Positions 59,297-60,519 of a stretch of DNA of 60,519 nt are shown piece after piece. Positions within the stretch are counted from its first letter, which is position 1. Each line of letters starts with the position of its first letter. Both the position numbers and the translations under genes were made by a program. The notes below the pieces were generated by a model. It ran no database searches. It was given only the letters and a program-made list of their open reading frames with translations, and had not been told where the DNA came from. The DNA is from Blautia sp. (GTDB taxonomy: Bacteria > Bacillota > Clostridia > Lachnospirales > Lachnospiraceae), in the NCBI GenBank assembly GCA_017459635.1, contig JAFUCO010000042.1, positions 1-60,519 on the forward strand, in the 5' to 3' direction.

Positions 59297-59334
59297 CAGA
59301 TTTACAGTTTTGTTACATATTCTTCAGCCAAATG
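59297..59334 (-). pseudogene. Possible remnant duplication of the cysE 3' end
   Basis: AGATTTACAGTTTTGTTACATATTCTTCAG is close to the segment at about 59382-59412 that encodes the end of serine acetyltransferase. Read on the minus strand it would end AEEYVTKL and a stop, compared with EEYVPNWEI and a stop in the intact gene. It could be the trace of a tandem duplication or of an old gene end. Only about 35 bases are involved, so chance is not excluded. Confidence 0.3.
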
Positions 59335-59380
59335 CCTTAGCATTCCGGATGACTTATCATTCTGAGTGACTTACATCCTT

Positions 59381-60316
59381 TTAGATTTCCCAGTTTGGTA
59401 CATATTCTTCAGTCGCAGGCTTTGGTGTCTTAAGAACCAGCTCCGGGCTTTTTGCACTGACTCTCGTGTTTGCCGGTATCGACTCGGTAATGAAGGTATT
59501 GCCGGCGATTATGACATTCTCGCCGATCACCGTATCCCCTCCCAGCACCGTAGAGTTGGAGTAAATCGTAACATTATCATGTATCGTAGGATGCCTCTTG
59601 ACATTTGCAAGAGCCTGGCCTTTTCGGGTAGAAAGAGCACCCAGTGTCACGCCCTGGTACAGCTTTACATTGTTCCCTATCACGGTTGTCTCTCCGATAA
59701 CGACGCCCGTTCCATGGTCTATGAAGAAGTATTCGCCTATTGTTGCCCCGGGATTGATGTCGATACCCGTATTGCTGTGAGCATATTCAGTCATTATCCT
59801 TGGAATAAACGGGACATTTTCCAGATACAGCTCATGAGCTATACGAAATACATATATTGCGCGAAAACCAGGATAGGAAAATATGATCTCCTCCTTGCTT
59901 TTCGCCGCCGGGTCGCCGCTATAGCCGGCCTGCACATCCTTCAGCAGCATAGTCTGGATATCCGGAAGCTTCAGGACAAACCTCTCCATGATTTTCCGGG
60001 CCTTCTCGCGCTCTTCCTCCGGACTTCCTTTGCCGCATTTCTGATACATAAGCGCGATCATTATCTGTTCGCCCAGCCTGTCATAAAGGTCATTGAGCAG
60101 ATGTCCCGCATAGTATTCCGGAAAGATAGTGGCACTTGAATCAACAGAAAAATATCCCGGGAAGATCACATTTCTAAGACCGTCCACGATGGAGATAATA
60201 GCCGACCGGTCGGGGAGGCTGCAGCCTTCGTTTCGAAGAAAAAGATCCTCACGGCGATAGTTTTCATTGAGTGCGGATACCGCAGATGATATTGCGTTGT
60301 ACTTGTTATTATGCAT
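59381..60316 (-). CDS. cysE: Serine O-acetyltransferase
   Basis: The 311-residue protein has an N-terminal helical region and a left-handed beta-helix with hexapeptide repeats: AHSNTGIDINPGATIGEYFFIDHGTGVVIGE, then GNNVKLYQGVTLGALS and HPTIHDNVTIYSNSTVLGG. The His and Asp of IDHGTG fit the active site. It makes O-acetylserine for cysteine synthesis and belongs to the long EpsC-like type. The ATG at 60316 has AAGGAGG 11 bases upstream. The longer frame to 60445 runs into a palindromic region. No T-box is visible in front of it. Confidence 0.93.
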   Translation of the reverse strand: MHNNKYNAISSAVSALNENYRREDLFLRNEGCSLPDRSAIISIVDGLRNVIFPGYFSVDSSATIFPEYYAGHLLNDLYDRLGEQIMIALMYQKCGKGSPEEEREKARKIMERFVLKLPDIQTMLLKDVQAGYSGDPAAKSKEEIIFSYPGFRAIYVFRIAHELYLENVPFIPRIMTEYAHSNTGIDINPGATIGEYFFIDHGTGVVIGETTVIGNNVKLYQGVTLGALSTRKGQALANVKRHPTIHDNVTIYSNSTVLGGDTVIGENVIIAGNTFITESIPANTRVSAKSPELVLKTPKPATEEYVPNWEI

Positions 60317-60446
60317 GATGTATATTTCCTCCTTAATGAATACAGGGCAGGTTCCAATGTCATTCAGCTTTGCCGGCAATGTCTCCCCGGCAGTCTGATA
60401 TCTCAAAGTTCTGTGAAATTGATCGAATCCCTGACCAAATGACATT

Positions 60447-60519
60447 GGGACGGTTCCTTGTGCCGGGCGCAGCGGCAGGTGAACACAGGGGTTCCTGTGA
60501 TTACCTGCCCCTGTGCTCA
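60447..60519. repeat. GGGACGGTTCCT element followed by hairpin at window end
   Basis: GGGACGGTTCCT starts like the palindromes at 15665 and 57105 but is followed by a different hairpin: GGCAGGT (60474-60480) pairs with ACCTGCC (60503-60509), and CACAGG pairs with CCTGTG inside. The element may continue past the window. It lies upstream of cysE. Confidence 0.5.

Noticed and set aside
60317..60519. T-box or other riboswitch before cysE
   Set aside because: I found no T-box core motif and no complete specifier stem; the pairing seen belongs to palindromic repeats.

Overview
The window looks like chromosomal DNA of a Gram-positive anaerobe of the Clostridia, most likely a gut or rumen Lachnospiraceae. 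The indications are strong AGGAGG-type ribosome binding sites, sigma-A promoters with TATAAT or TATACT and 17-bp spacers, a clostridial-type type IV pilus operon, an AAA-ATPase/PD-(D/E)XK protein of a kind common in that family, and a giant Gram-positive surface protein. The taxon is inference. I see no rRNA, tRNA, CRISPR array, prophage or transposase gene. All but one of the supported genes lie on the minus strand.

Layout: (1) 1-7870, a type IV pilus operon read right to left from a strong promoter at 7839-7867: a PilX-like protein, two small pilins, a large prepilin carrying GLUG-type adhesin repeats, PilB and PilT. A 119-bp hairpin element sits at the left edge. (2) 8033-15601, a mixed stretch: AAA-ATPase/nuclease-like protein, HD-domain phosphohydrolase, a polytopic membrane protein on the plus strand, and a SWIM/SNF2 helicase. 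(3) 15730-36993, the most interesting part: about 21 kb of co-directional, tightly packed and partly overlapping genes under a promoter at 36965-36993. The order is epimerase, two glycosyltransferases, Sfp-type PPTase, FabD, FabG, ACP, FabZ, ABC ATPase, ABC permease, GcvT-like protein, fused ketosynthase/chain-length-factor, hotdog thioesterase, large GNAT-type acyltransferase, two 7-codon mini-ORFs in a 63-bp tandem repeat, condensation-like acyltransferase, second hotdog protein, AccD, AccA, AccB, AccC, and a PreA-like iron-sulfur flavoprotein. The core from FabD to the ketosynthase repeats the order of the streptococcal cyl operon (cylD-G-acpC-Z-A-B-E-F-I), which makes the haemolytic ornithine-rhamno-polyene granadaene, except that the CylE-like gene lies after the ketosynthase. 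I therefore read it as a granadaene-like polyene cluster with its own acetyl-CoA carboxylase and several extra tailoring enzymes. (4) 37182-55421, one gene for a secreted protein of about 6,080 residues built from MBG repeats, YDG repeats, beta-helix blocks, about 15 Cna-B-like repeats and SpaA-like domains, with no recognisable C-terminal anchor. (5) 55890-60519, an HTH/Uma2 protein, a MITE-like palindrome, an exported acetolactate decarboxylase with a C-terminal LysM domain, RbsD and serine acetyltransferase.

How the polyene genes should work together (inference): AccABCD makes malonyl-CoA, FabD loads it on the ACP activated by the PPTase, the KS-CLF extends the chain, and FabG and FabZ reduce and dehydrate it. 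No enoyl reductase is present, so double bonds should remain conjugated. The GNAT-type and condensation-like acyltransferases and the glycosyltransferases would cap the chain, and the ABC transporter would export it. Small palindromic GGGACGGTTCT-type elements are scattered through the intergenic gaps, and one of them supplies the end of a coding sequence.
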